From NCBI GenBank assembly GCA_958450365.1, contig CAUEEP010000742.1, positions 4,693,001-4,757,000 of the forward strand: 64,000 nucleotides of DNA. The letters are read 5' to 3'. A program made the translations under genes and the position numbers. Origin of the DNA: Mesorhabditis belari (Eukaryota; Nematoda; Chromadorea; Rhabditida; Rhabditidae). Under the pieces are notes generated by a model that searched no databases, was not told the origin of the DNA, and saw only the letters and a program-made list of their open reading frames with translations. This document shows positions 42,780-52,024 of the stretch, in pieces (within the stretch, counting starts at the first letter, position 1; each line of letters starts with the position of its first letter).

Positions 42780-45700
42780 ATGACCACAGCTTCTCACCAA
42801 AAATCGGGTGCCGTTCAAGCGTTACGCGCTTTGGCCATCATTGCCGTCATACTCTTTCATCTCAACAAATCCTTTGCTCCAAATGGTTTCCTCGGAGTCG
42901 ATATGTAAATCAATGATTATCTAAATATTTATATTTCAATTCTCTAGGTTTTTCGTGATCTCAGGCTATTTGATGACAATGATTTTGACAAAATCGGGAA
43001 TTTCGATCGATTCAACTTCGACATTTCTTCAAAGAAGAATTAAAAGAATTGTGCCTTTATATTTGTAAGTGAAATGCAAAATATTAGCAAAATATTAGCA
43101 AAATATCAGCAAAATTACATTTAGATTAACAATAGCCAGTGTTTTGATAGCTTCAAGGCTATTTTTGTTGGCGAAAGATTTGCGGATTTTGCGAATCGAC
43201 GCTTTGTGGTCGTTGGGACTTGTATCCAATATGCAACCACTTTTTCACGAGTTTGATTACTTTGAAGAGGTAAAAACAAGCATTGAATGCTAACAAGTAT
43301 ACAAAGATTATTGCTTTAACTGCTCGTACTTTGTGCTTAAAAAAACGCACGCTATCAGGGCTTTGATCTCAAGAAAAATGAGATATTAGTGTGCCAGAGG
43401 GGATAGTTTTACCGAAGTACCACCTAAACTAAACCACTTCGGGGGGTGGGACAAATGCGACCTTTTTTTTGCGCACCTGGACATTTGCGCACCTTTTTTT
43501 TGCTGGAAAAGGCCTTAGGAAAGGTCGTAGAGCTTCGAAAATACTTCCATATAAGGGAATCGTATGCGTAGATTCCGAATTTCGACAAATCAGACCTCGC
43601 TGACACGTCAAATTTGGGCTAAAAGGCAAAAACTACGCAACTTAATGCTTTTCCGCAGTTTTTGCCTTTTAGCCTAAATTTGACGTGTCAGCGAGGTCTG
43701 ATTTGTCGAAATTCGGAATCTACGCATACGATTCCCTTATATGAAAATATTTTGAAGCTCTACGACCTTTCCTAAGGCCTTTTCCAGTAAAAAAAGGTGC
43801 GCAAATGTCCAGGTGCGCAAAAAAAGGTCGCATTTGTCCCACCCACCCCCCACTTTGCAATAAGCGAACCATAATTGTATTGTTAATCAATTACATATTA
43901 TTATAAAGTATTCAGTTAACCGAATACAAACTCCTCACGCACACATGGTCACTTGCAGCTGAACTCCAGTATTATTTGATTGTTCCCTTATTGATGCTTT
44001 TCCTTTTATCAATCGGATTTGCGAAAAGGATTCTCATCGCTCTTTTGATCATTTCAGCTTCACTAGGACTTCAAATAGTGAGTTTTATCTCTTTACCGAT
44101 TTCTTTACTAATACCTTTTCCAGTCTTTACCTCCAAACATCGCCTTTGGTTTTCTCCCTTGCCGCGTTTGGCAATTTTTCTTTGGATTGATTGTTTTTGA
44201 GCTCTCTCAAAAGCCAAAGGTAAATTTAAAAATGGTTTACAAAGTAAAGATCTTTAGCAAGAATCGATCAATCGAGAAAATGGAAAAGAATACAAGATCC
44301 TGGTCGAAGTCGAGTCGGAAGACGAGGAAAAAGCTCAAAATGAAAGCATTAAACGTGAGTTTTTAGAACTGGGCAATTGAATCGAGTAACCCATTAAATC
44401 AGAGTAATTTCCCTTTCCAGGTTCTTCGTCTTCTCTTTTCCCCTCATCACTTTTGTGTGGTTTCTCATATTTCTCTGCCATTTTCACATGCTATTTCTCG
44501 ACGGGTAGCGATTTGGTGAGTGAAAAAAAAGAAAAACTTAAGTCAACTTATCTTAATAATACTTAATAATATATTTTAAATAAAATTTTTTTTTAAATTT
44601 TTACTAAATCATTTTTTTCTAAGCGTCCATAATTTCTAAAAATACGTTTTTAGTATCAAAAAATAGCCCTGAATTTCAGCTTTCATTTGATACTAAAACG
44701 CACACTGTAGTATAAACGGATGGCGAGAAAAATTGTCGATAGGTTCTGATAAGCGATTCTCGAGATTTCGAGGCATTTAGGCAACGCTCAGGGTTATGCT
44801 AAGCAGTAGGCAACTGTAGCTGTCCGGCATGACGTTTTGTCATCTTCATCGTGGCTTCTGATTGAGCGATAGCTTGAGAATGATGAAACTCGTTCAAAGC
44901 TAGACTACGCAACACTCCCTGAATTTCAGCTTTCATTTGATACTAAAACGCACACTGTAGCATAAACGGATGGCGAGAAAAATGCGTTTAAAGTTAGACT
45001 ACGCGACGTTCCGACCGTCATTATGAGGGGGGGGCTACTTTAAAAGGTACAGTACTGGACAATGAAATATGATATTTGAAAAAACATCGTCACTTTCGCG
45101 CGTCTGTAACTCCCTTGTCTTTGAGTTTAAACTATTAGTGTTATACATTTTCTGAAAGCTTTTTTCGAGGGCTACACAATGGTAATATTAATATTTAGAA
45201 ATACGGTAAAGACAAGGGAGTTACAGACGCGCGAAAGTGCGAAAGTGTTTTTTCAAACATGATATTTCAATGTCCAGTAGTGTATTTGAGGGAATCAAAT
45301 TGAAACAAGAAAAACAATAACATTGGATAATTCGATGAGTAAATAGAAAACTAGAAAGCTTGTACCCTAAAGTCTCGAGTATAAGTTCATCCGAGTATAA
45401 GTTCTGCCTTAATTTACATTTAAACGGCTCTAAAGGAACTATAAAGGAACTAAAAAGGAACTCAATAGGAACTCTAAAGGAACTCTAAAGCCAGGGAGGG
45501 ATCCTTAAGACTGAGCACCGGAGAGGAGCAGGGCGGACGCGCCGAGCCACGCCCGGAGCAACAAATAACAGCATAAAATTGCTATAACCCTCAATAAATT
45601 TACTTCTATTATTGTTCTTAAAAAGCAAAAAAGTTATGCTGCAGCGGGGTTTGAACCCTCAACACACCGCACCGGAGACAGCCGTCAATTTGCATGCGAA

Positions 45701-48700
45701 AACCAAACAGAACTTATACTCGCGACTTTAGGGTAAGTAAAGCAAAGTAAAGCAAAGTAAAGCAAAGTAAAGCAAAGTAAAGCAAAGTAAAGCAAAGTAA
45801 AGCAAAGTAAAGCAAAGTAAAGCAAATGGAACACACAAAAAGTTTCGAGACATGTAAACAGATTCGTCTTATTCATGTCTAGATTTATAAGTATTTTTTT
45901 TGCATTTGGGAGCCTTGCAATGTCAGAAAACTTTCATTCAGTTAATAATCAAAAGGAAATCAAGTGAGATTTGGGAGATTATGAAAATTTCTAAACAATT
46001 TCTAAACAATTTCTCATTGTCCAGTAGTGGTATCAAACATCATTATGGTATCAAACATTTTTCCCATTTCCCTTCAATTTTTCCTTTTAGAATCGAATTT
46101 TTCAGCTGAAAAGACTGAATAATTTTTCTTCTCATTTATATAAATCTCAAAATCGAGATAAAACTTTAGATCGACCGGATTTTGGCCACATTTCTAGCTG
46201 CACATGTCATCTATTTCTCGACAAAAGGTTTAACAACTTTTAGAAGTATTTGAAATTGAAAACTTCAGGTCCTACACCAATCCTTGACCTATGGATACTT
46301 CAATATATTGGTGACATTTCATATATCCTTTATTTGGTTCATTGGCCGGTGATAATCTTGCTGAAATATGTGTCCTTTGAGGAAGTGATCACTCCGCAAA
46401 GTGAGTACGGCTCTGTTTCTTTGTGCTCAAGAGATCTGGTACACTGGATCTGGAGATCTTGATATCGTGTTTGAGTGTGCCAGAAGCGATGTGTTACAGT
46501 TTCACAAAGTCCACCCAGACTTTTACGACCCGGTTCAATTACCCAATTGCTATTCGGAAGTATTCAGATATTTTCCTTGCTTTATTGATCACCGTCACAA
46601 TCTCTATAATAATCCATCACACACTCGAGCAAAAGTTCATTGTCGGATCTTTCTATTATGCATTAGCGTGGATTGGTATTCGTTTAATTACTCGATTCTT
46701 TAACAAGAAATCTTTAGCGGCTCTCGTCGCGATCTCTTCGATTTTCATTCTCCTACCCATTCAAGAAATAAAAGAAACAAGCAATTTCCAAAGTTTCTCT
46801 TCAAATCACAGTAAAGGTGAGCTCTTTTTGGTGTACTATTAAAAGCAACGATTTGATTCAGTGCACCAAATAGGGTGAGTTTATAGGTTTAAACTCATAG
46901 TTCATTTAAGTAACTTTTGAGTAAACTCAAAGTTCATTTAAGTAATCAACTTTTCAGATTGCGTAAAACTTTCAAAAACACTTGATTTCCCGAAGCTTGA
47001 GAACTTCAAAGTGACTCTTGGTGGCTATGAAAAAGCTGGACAAGACGTAAAATTTCATTCCAAATTCCAAAAAGAATTATCAAAAAGAATTTAGACCGGA
47101 AATGGCTCATTCAACGTGTTATTACTTGGGAATTCGTTTATGCGTTTCGGCTTTCCCCATTTCTATAAAGCGTTAAATAAACGATACAAAAAGTTGTACT
47201 TTCATGCGATTACGAGTGAGTTTGTTTGAAGTTTGAAAGATGGAGATGACTCAAATTCGATTAAACCTTGAATTTTGAACTTTTCTTTTAGCATGTATGC
47301 CATTTGAGAACAGCGGTGTAGTGGATAGAAAAGAAGAATGGTCAAAACATTGCAATGGATCGAGAATCGAGGATTTGAAATTGCTTGAAACGGCAAAACC
47401 GAAGATAATCTTCATCTCGATTGGGTGAGTAAACGGGAATTGAGAATTGAGAATTGAGAAACCGCTTTCAATTCAAATCAAATCAACATTTTCTTTCAAC
47501 TTTTTGACTCTTGACTATGCGATTTCAAGTAGATTAAGTAAAAAGTAATAAAAAAGAACGATTTTTGTTTGAAGAACTGTTTGAACTGTTGAAGAACTGC
47601 TTAAAGAACTGTTTAAAGAACTGTTTAAAGAACCAAAGCTGTTATGAGCTTAGATCATCTTCCACAGATCTTCTTCCACAGATCCTCTTCCACAGCTCTC
47701 CTTCCACAAATCTTCTTCCACAGATCTCCTTCCACAGATCTTCTTCCACAGATCCTCTTCCACAGATCCTCTTCCACAGATCTTCTTCCACAGATCTTCT
47801 TCCACAGTTCTCCCTCCACAGATCATCTTCCACAGATCATCTTCCACAGATCTTCTTCCACAGATCTTCTTCCACAGATCTTCTTCTACTTCTTTCTTAT
47901 TCTTAATCCTTTTCTGGAAATCTTTGGCTAAGCTTTGAACTATCAACATCCCTAAATTTTCCCTTTCAGATATTCAGGCGGCTTTGTGAAACAGAAAATC
48001 GAAGCAAACGATAGTTGGGTGAAAGAAGCCGTAAACTCGTTCAATATTTTTGGAAACTATGCGGATTTCATCGTGATCGACACACCATTTTACGCGATTT
48101 CTAGCGGAATCGCTGATGATCTTCAAAAAAGAATGAAGAAGAAAATCCCGCCAATGCCCAAGGAAAAATCGCAATTTCTATTTAAAGTTTGAATCGTTTA
48201 AAGAACTAAATAATCAAATTACAGAAATATTTGGACAAGTACAAGTACGCTTTCAAAAGAATCGAAATGATTCGAGAGAAATGCACGAAATGTCATTTCG
48301 TCGAGGTGCAATCCGAGTTCTGTGACGAGGCGTTTTGTCAATCGTTTGATTATGATTGTGGAAGGTTGGTGAATTTTTAGAAATAGAACACTTCATTCAA
48401 TATTCAATATTCACTATTTAATTCAAACTCAAAGCATTTAGCTAAGCCAAGCCAGGTCGAGAGGTCTGGCTTTGGCTTGACTCGAAAAAATTGCCTCCAA
48501 GAAACTCTTGGAAATTTGTTATTGAGCTAAGCTTACAATTAGCCACTCTATTTTATCTTAAACAATACAATATTCATCTTTAAAGGCTTTTAAAGGTCTT
48601 GAAAAGCTTTCAAATTCTGTTTCAATAGCTTAGAAAATAATTTCTGGAAGAAAATTTTTTTTTTAATTTTCTTCCAGAACACAACGGACGGCATTCACAT

Positions 48701-49550
48701 GACCGATTTTGCTAAAAATTTGCTATATCATCGCTTAAAGGTTTGCCTAAATATAAAAATTACCGTAAATACTGTAATAGTACCCCACCCCTCTCGTACA
48801 GTCGCGTAGTCGCAAAAGTTTTTTAGTATTTCATTTTTTGCAAAGCACCCGTACTTTCAAAAAATGCGTCTTTGGTATCAAAAAATAGCTGAAATTCAGG
48901 GCTATTTTTTGATAACTAAGCGCGTATTGTAGCATAAACCAGTGTCGAGAAAAACTCGTTCAAAGCTATACTATGCAACACTCCGCACCGTCATTATGGG
49001 GGTGGGGTACTATTACAGTATTTACGGTGTGATAAAATAAAGAATTCTTGAATTGACTGAACTAGTTCGTTAAACTAATTACCGTAAATACTGTAATAGT
49101 ACCCCACCCCTCTCGTACAGTCGCGTAGTCGCAAAAGTTTTTTAGTATTTCATTTTTTGCAAAGCACCCGTACTTTCAAAAAATGCGTCTTTGGTATCAA
49201 AAAATAGCCCTGAATTTCAGCTATTTTTTGATAACTAAGCGCGCATTGTAGCATAAACCAGTGTCGAGAAAAACTCGTTCAAAGCTATACTATGCAGTAT
49301 TTACATTAGTACTTTGTCAACTAAATAATCAAACTTTTTCACTTTTTCACTTTTTCATTAGTTTTAATGTTGAATGCACTAAATGAAGTACGGTTTGCAC
49401 CATTGGAAAGAACTATATTTTTTCTGCAAAATGATTGTTGGCAATTTGGAAAAGCTTTTGTTTTTGGAGGTTTTTCGGGAGCGAATTGAAATCATTCAGG
49501 CTGAAATCGATATCATTTACACAATCGCCGATCAAAAGAAAAAGCGATAA
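42780..49550 (+). CDS. OAC-type O-acyltransferase (Acyltransferase_3 + SGNH), copy 2
   Basis: Exons 42780-42904, 42948-43064, 43125-43269, 43916-44077, 44124-44219, 44258-44354, 44421-44515, 46170-46227, 46269-46400, 46484-46816, 46958-47046, 47095-47215, 47292-47424, 47970-48186, 48225-48364, about 48679-48740, 49500-49550. The first 15 exons read in phase (2,060 nt). They encode the multi-pass membrane acyltransferase (conserved His27 in ILFH, SGYL, RRIKRIVPLY, HTWSLAAELQYY, LVHWP) and most of the SGNH domain, including the LLLGNS nucleophile motif. In exon 16, 7 bp present in copy 1 (CTGTAC region) are missing next to a new 14-bp-arm palindrome. Read literally, the frame is lost just before the DGIHMTDF motif that supplies the catalytic Asp/His. 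With exon 16 intact the protein would be about 726 aa. Members act at ER or secretory membranes. The substrate is unknown. Confidence 0.75.
43441..43851. mobile_element. Family C foldback element in intron 3 of copy 2
   Basis: About 410 bp: two arms of about 190 bp forming a near-perfect inverted repeat (GGGGGTGGGACAAATGCGAC outer, AAAAGGCAAAAACT inner). Copy 1 lacks it (CCACTTTCTAATAAGCG), and CACTT borders both sides. Its arm-length ORFs (43,424-43,629) reappear in the copy at 56.7 kb but are arm sequence, not a gene. Confidence 0.85.
44618..45050. mobile_element. Mosaic family A/B element in intron 7 of copy 2
   Basis: The family A skeleton matches the copy 1 intron. Here an internal block (about 44,730-44,895) carries reverse-complement family B sequence (ATCGATAGG.., CTCGAGATTTCGAGG) plus a second pass of the A segment. 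The same A/B junction occurs at about 8,845. The block is absent in copy 1. Confidence 0.7.
45055..45277. mobile_element. Family F Tc1-type MITE, uninterrupted
   Basis: A 223-bp inverted-repeat element with CTGGACAATGAAATATGATA ends and TA at both borders. Arms include CTTTCGCGCGTCTGTAACTC. A solo right end lies at about 46,016-46,029. Confidence 0.75.
45634..45702 (-). tRNA. tRNA-like locus (pseudogene?)
   Basis: On the minus strand a T-arm-like GAGGGTTCAAACCCCGC (box B GGTTCAAACCC) is followed by a TGCAGCA acceptor-like strand and a TTTTTTGC run. The 5' half has no convincing D arm or matching acceptor strand. It lies inside intron 7 of the acyltransferase on the opposite strand. Confidence 0.35.
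45733..45828. repeat. 10-bp minisatellite
   Basis: About nine perfect copies of GTAAAGCAAA. Present in intron 7 of copy 2, not in copy 1. Confidence 0.9.
47650..47892. repeat. 14-bp minisatellite expansion in intron 13 of copy 2
   Basis: About 17 copies of CTTCCACAGATCTT with a few variants. The same intron in copy 1 (36,025-36,058) has only about two. The 42-bp triple period keeps frames open and gives false ORFs on both strands. Confidence 0.9.
48643..48678. repeat. 14-bp-arm palindrome at the exon 16 acceptor of copy 2
   Basis: TCTGGAAGAAAATT and its exact inverse flank eight Ts. Copy 1 has plain AATTTCTTTTCTTACAG here. The right arm supplies the new TTCTTCCAG acceptor, and 7 bp of exon 16 are lost next to it. 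Confidence 0.8.
48761..49028. mobile_element. Family A element in last intron of copy 2
   Basis: A complete copy at a site different from those used in copy 1, so an independent insertion. Confidence 0.85.
49080..49306. mobile_element. Family A element, right end truncated
   Basis: Second copy 51 bp downstream, same orientation. It ends at ...CTATGCAGTATTTACA directly against TTAGTACTTTGTCAAC, the junction also found in the gene fragment at 8.66 kb. Confidence 0.8.
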
Positions 49551-49679
49551 TTGAACTCTTTTTTTTCTTGTATTTGTACATAATTTGAGAGAAAACGGGT
49601 CTAATTATGATTATAAAATTATAAAATTATAAAATTATAAAATTCATTTTGACAAATTCTCCTCCTTTACTTATTCTGA

Positions 49680-50126
49680 TAGATTGCAACTCTTTGGTCT
49701 TGAAATGTTACACCAACGTCGCCTTATCATCGATTTAGTGGAATGCTTTAAAATTGTTAAAGGCATTCATCTCGACCCCCTTTTTTCTGGTCTCTTTGAA
49801 TTCGGCTCTCTACGGGCCGGCTCTCTCGGCTCTCTCGCGCCTCCAGAATGCCTTTTCTCATACGCCAACCTTCCGTTTCCTCTAAAAGCCCCCACAGTTT
49901 CTTTTTTAATCGAGTTATTAAATTGTGGAACATTTTACCCCCTCATGTTCGTGATATTCCCACCTTGGCTAGATTTAAAGCCGCAATTTCGGCAATTGAT
50001 TTGACTGCTCTGTGATTCTTTCTTGAGGTATCTATTTATCTTTTGGGTGTGTTTTGAGTGGTGTCCCGGGTAATTATTGTGATTTTGTTTTGTCGCTATT
50101 CAACTGAATAAAGCATATATATATAT
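49680..50126 (+). mobile_element. CR1-like LINE, 5'-truncated 3' end
   Basis: It encodes the RT C-terminus in two frames: LGLEMLHQRRLIIDLVECFKI-type text (here LFGLEMLHQRRL ... LVECFKIVKG), then FFNRVIKLWNILPPHVRD followed by IPTLARFKAAIS and a stop. It ends in AATAAAGCATATATATATAT. Copy 1 has the empty site at GGGTCTAAT|AAATG (39,751-39,762), so it inserted after the duplication. Confidence 0.75.
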
Positions 50127-51111
50127 GTTGTGTCCGATTTAGATTCAATCTAAATCTTATATAGATTGAACAATAATACGTCTTATATAGATTGAGCAAT
50201 AATATAAACATGCTTAATATATGTTCTTAAGCGTTTTCTGTAGTTTTCTGCATTTTTCAAAGGTCTTTTATTGATTACAGTCTATATCGGACGTCCGATA
50301 CAGATCGAACAATAATAAACGTGCTTAATATATGTTCTTAAGCGTTTTTTTGCAATTTTCTGCGCTTTTCAAAGAAATTTTATTGTCTTTTTTTGAGAAT
50401 TTTTTGTTTTCTTGTTTTCCTATTAAATGCTGCTTTTTTTACAGATGGAGGACCTTTTTGACCAAGAATTTGGCGTGTTTTTACAAAAGAAGAAACGAGG
50501 ACAAATTCCAACCGCTGAAGCCTACAATTTGATGGTTGAAACGCTTCACTTAAACCATTTTTTTTAAAGCAATCGATGGGCTTTACACGATTGGGATGGC
50601 AAATGGGACGGCGAATATTATTGTTCAATCTATATAAGATTTAGATTGAATCTAAATCGAACCTCCGCGATAAGTTCAATCTAAATCGGACGTCCTATTT
50701 AGATTTCCGTTCGATTTAGATTGAACTTATCGCGAACGTCCGATTTAGATTACAGTCTATATCGGAAGGATGGCCGACTCTGCAATTCAAGATGTCACAA
50801 TAGCCTAAGCTGCAAAAATAAATAGAAATTTTTAACTCGTTCGTTGTTGTTGTTGGTTTTTTGTTGTCGTATGTTGTAATTTCGCATCTATTCTGTTAAC
50901 GCTAATAAATTGTTTCATAGTTGGGTTTTCTTTTCAGAAAAAGACAGTAACAGACCTTTGAAAAATGCAGAAAACTACAGAAAACGCTTAAGAACATATA
51001 TTAAGCATGTTTATATTATTCTTCAATCTATATAAGATTTAGATTGAATCTAAATCGGACGTCCGCGATAAGTTCAATCTAAATCGGACGGAAATCTAAA
51101 TCGGACACAAC
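50127..51111. mobile_element. Family E inverted-repeat element inserted in the LINE tail
   Basis: A 985-bp element with ends GTTGTGTCCGATTTAGAT / ATCTAAATCGGACACAAC and subterminal inverted blocks (TATGTTCTTAAGCG, TTTTCTGCATTTTTCAAAGG). It has several copies of a GATTTAGATTGAACTTATCG module. It sits in the (AT)n tail of the LINE, ATAT on both sides. No transposase recognised. The 82- and 66-codon frames are unsupported. Confidence 0.8.
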
Positions 51112-51227
51112 ATATATAATAAATGACTTTATGTAAATGAAATTTCATCGATTTTAATACAAAAAGAAAACTTTATTATGAGCAAATTTTGATATTATAT
51201 CTGTGTTCGTATTGCACCAGCTTTTCA

Positions 51228-51905
51228 TTATAAATTACCGAAGATAATTATGTGAGCACGATCCTGGGCTAGAAGGGGAGCGATTAGAAAATCCTTTGTA
51301 CTTTGTGCTCTCACAAGCACAGCATTTTCTGGCACAATAGTCCTAGTTTCGGAGAGGTTTTTCTGCCAGATATTGCGCTTTTCTGAGAGCTCAATGTACG
51401 GTTTAGTTTGATTGATGCAAGAATTATTCTAGAAACAAAATAACACAACCATAAGAAACACAACAATCATTTCACAAATAATTAGAAGTAAAGCGCAACC
51501 AATCGGCATCTTGCACATAAAATTCTAGTGCGTTAGATGCTAAATGTTTACATCAAAATCGATGCTATTCTAATAAAGGCACGAGGAAAATTTGTGGCGG
51601 AAAATCACGAGAAAACCCAAATACCCAAAAATATTATCGATGAAATCGAATCGATAAGTCTAGAGAAATAAGACTGGTCATGTTTAGACGTTGACTGGCT
51701 ACAAAATGCTCTTCATGGGCAAAAGGTTTGGGAAAATATTCAGCTAAATGAGGATCTATTCTGAAATCTAAAGTTGAGTCGGTTTCGACGAGAGTGCAGC
51801 TGTTAACGCCGTCTTTGCCGATGAAGTACCCGGCAAGTTTGACACCTCTTGAAGTCGAAGCTCGAGTTGCATACGAATCTGAGAAAGGTTTCGTTTGTAA
51901 AGAAG
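51228..51905 (-). CDS. Unrecognised gene, copy 2
   Basis: Partner of the gene at 40,276. Last exon 51,228-51,428 (67 codons; NNSCINQTKPYIEL, IVPENAVLVRAQ, AHIIIFGNL). Preceding exon 51,476-51,539 is 64 nt, one base shorter than in copy 1 (AATTATTT for AATTTATTT), which shifts the frame at the junction. Upstream open segment 51,660-51,889 encodes YATRASTSRGVKLAGYFIGK, DGVNSCTLVETDSTL and RIDPHLAEYFPKPFAHEEHF without the internal repeat seen in copy 1. No family recognised. Probably broken. Confidence 0.4.
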
Positions 51906-52024
51906 TTTGCCAATGTAATCATAGCATAGGCATAGGCAGGTCAGATCAGAGTCCAATCAAGAGCCGGATCCTGGCGCTGGGCCTGAACCTGGCCCTGGCT
52001 CTGGCCCTGATCCTGGACCTGGTT

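Noticed and set aside
43424..43629. 60-66 codon ORFs in the palindrome, repeated at 56,880-57,086
   Set aside because: Conserved only because the element is repeated. The frame is arm sequence of a foldback with no start or family support.
47565..47949. HRSSSTDLLPQ-type repeat ORFs on both strands
   Set aside because: Translations of the 14-bp intronic minisatellite (42-bp frame period).
32242..49550. Recent horizontal transfer of the OafA-like acyltransferase from bacteria
   Set aside because: The genes have 17 short-intron exons and nematode-style splice sites. This membrane acyltransferase/SGNH architecture is a large native family in nematodes.
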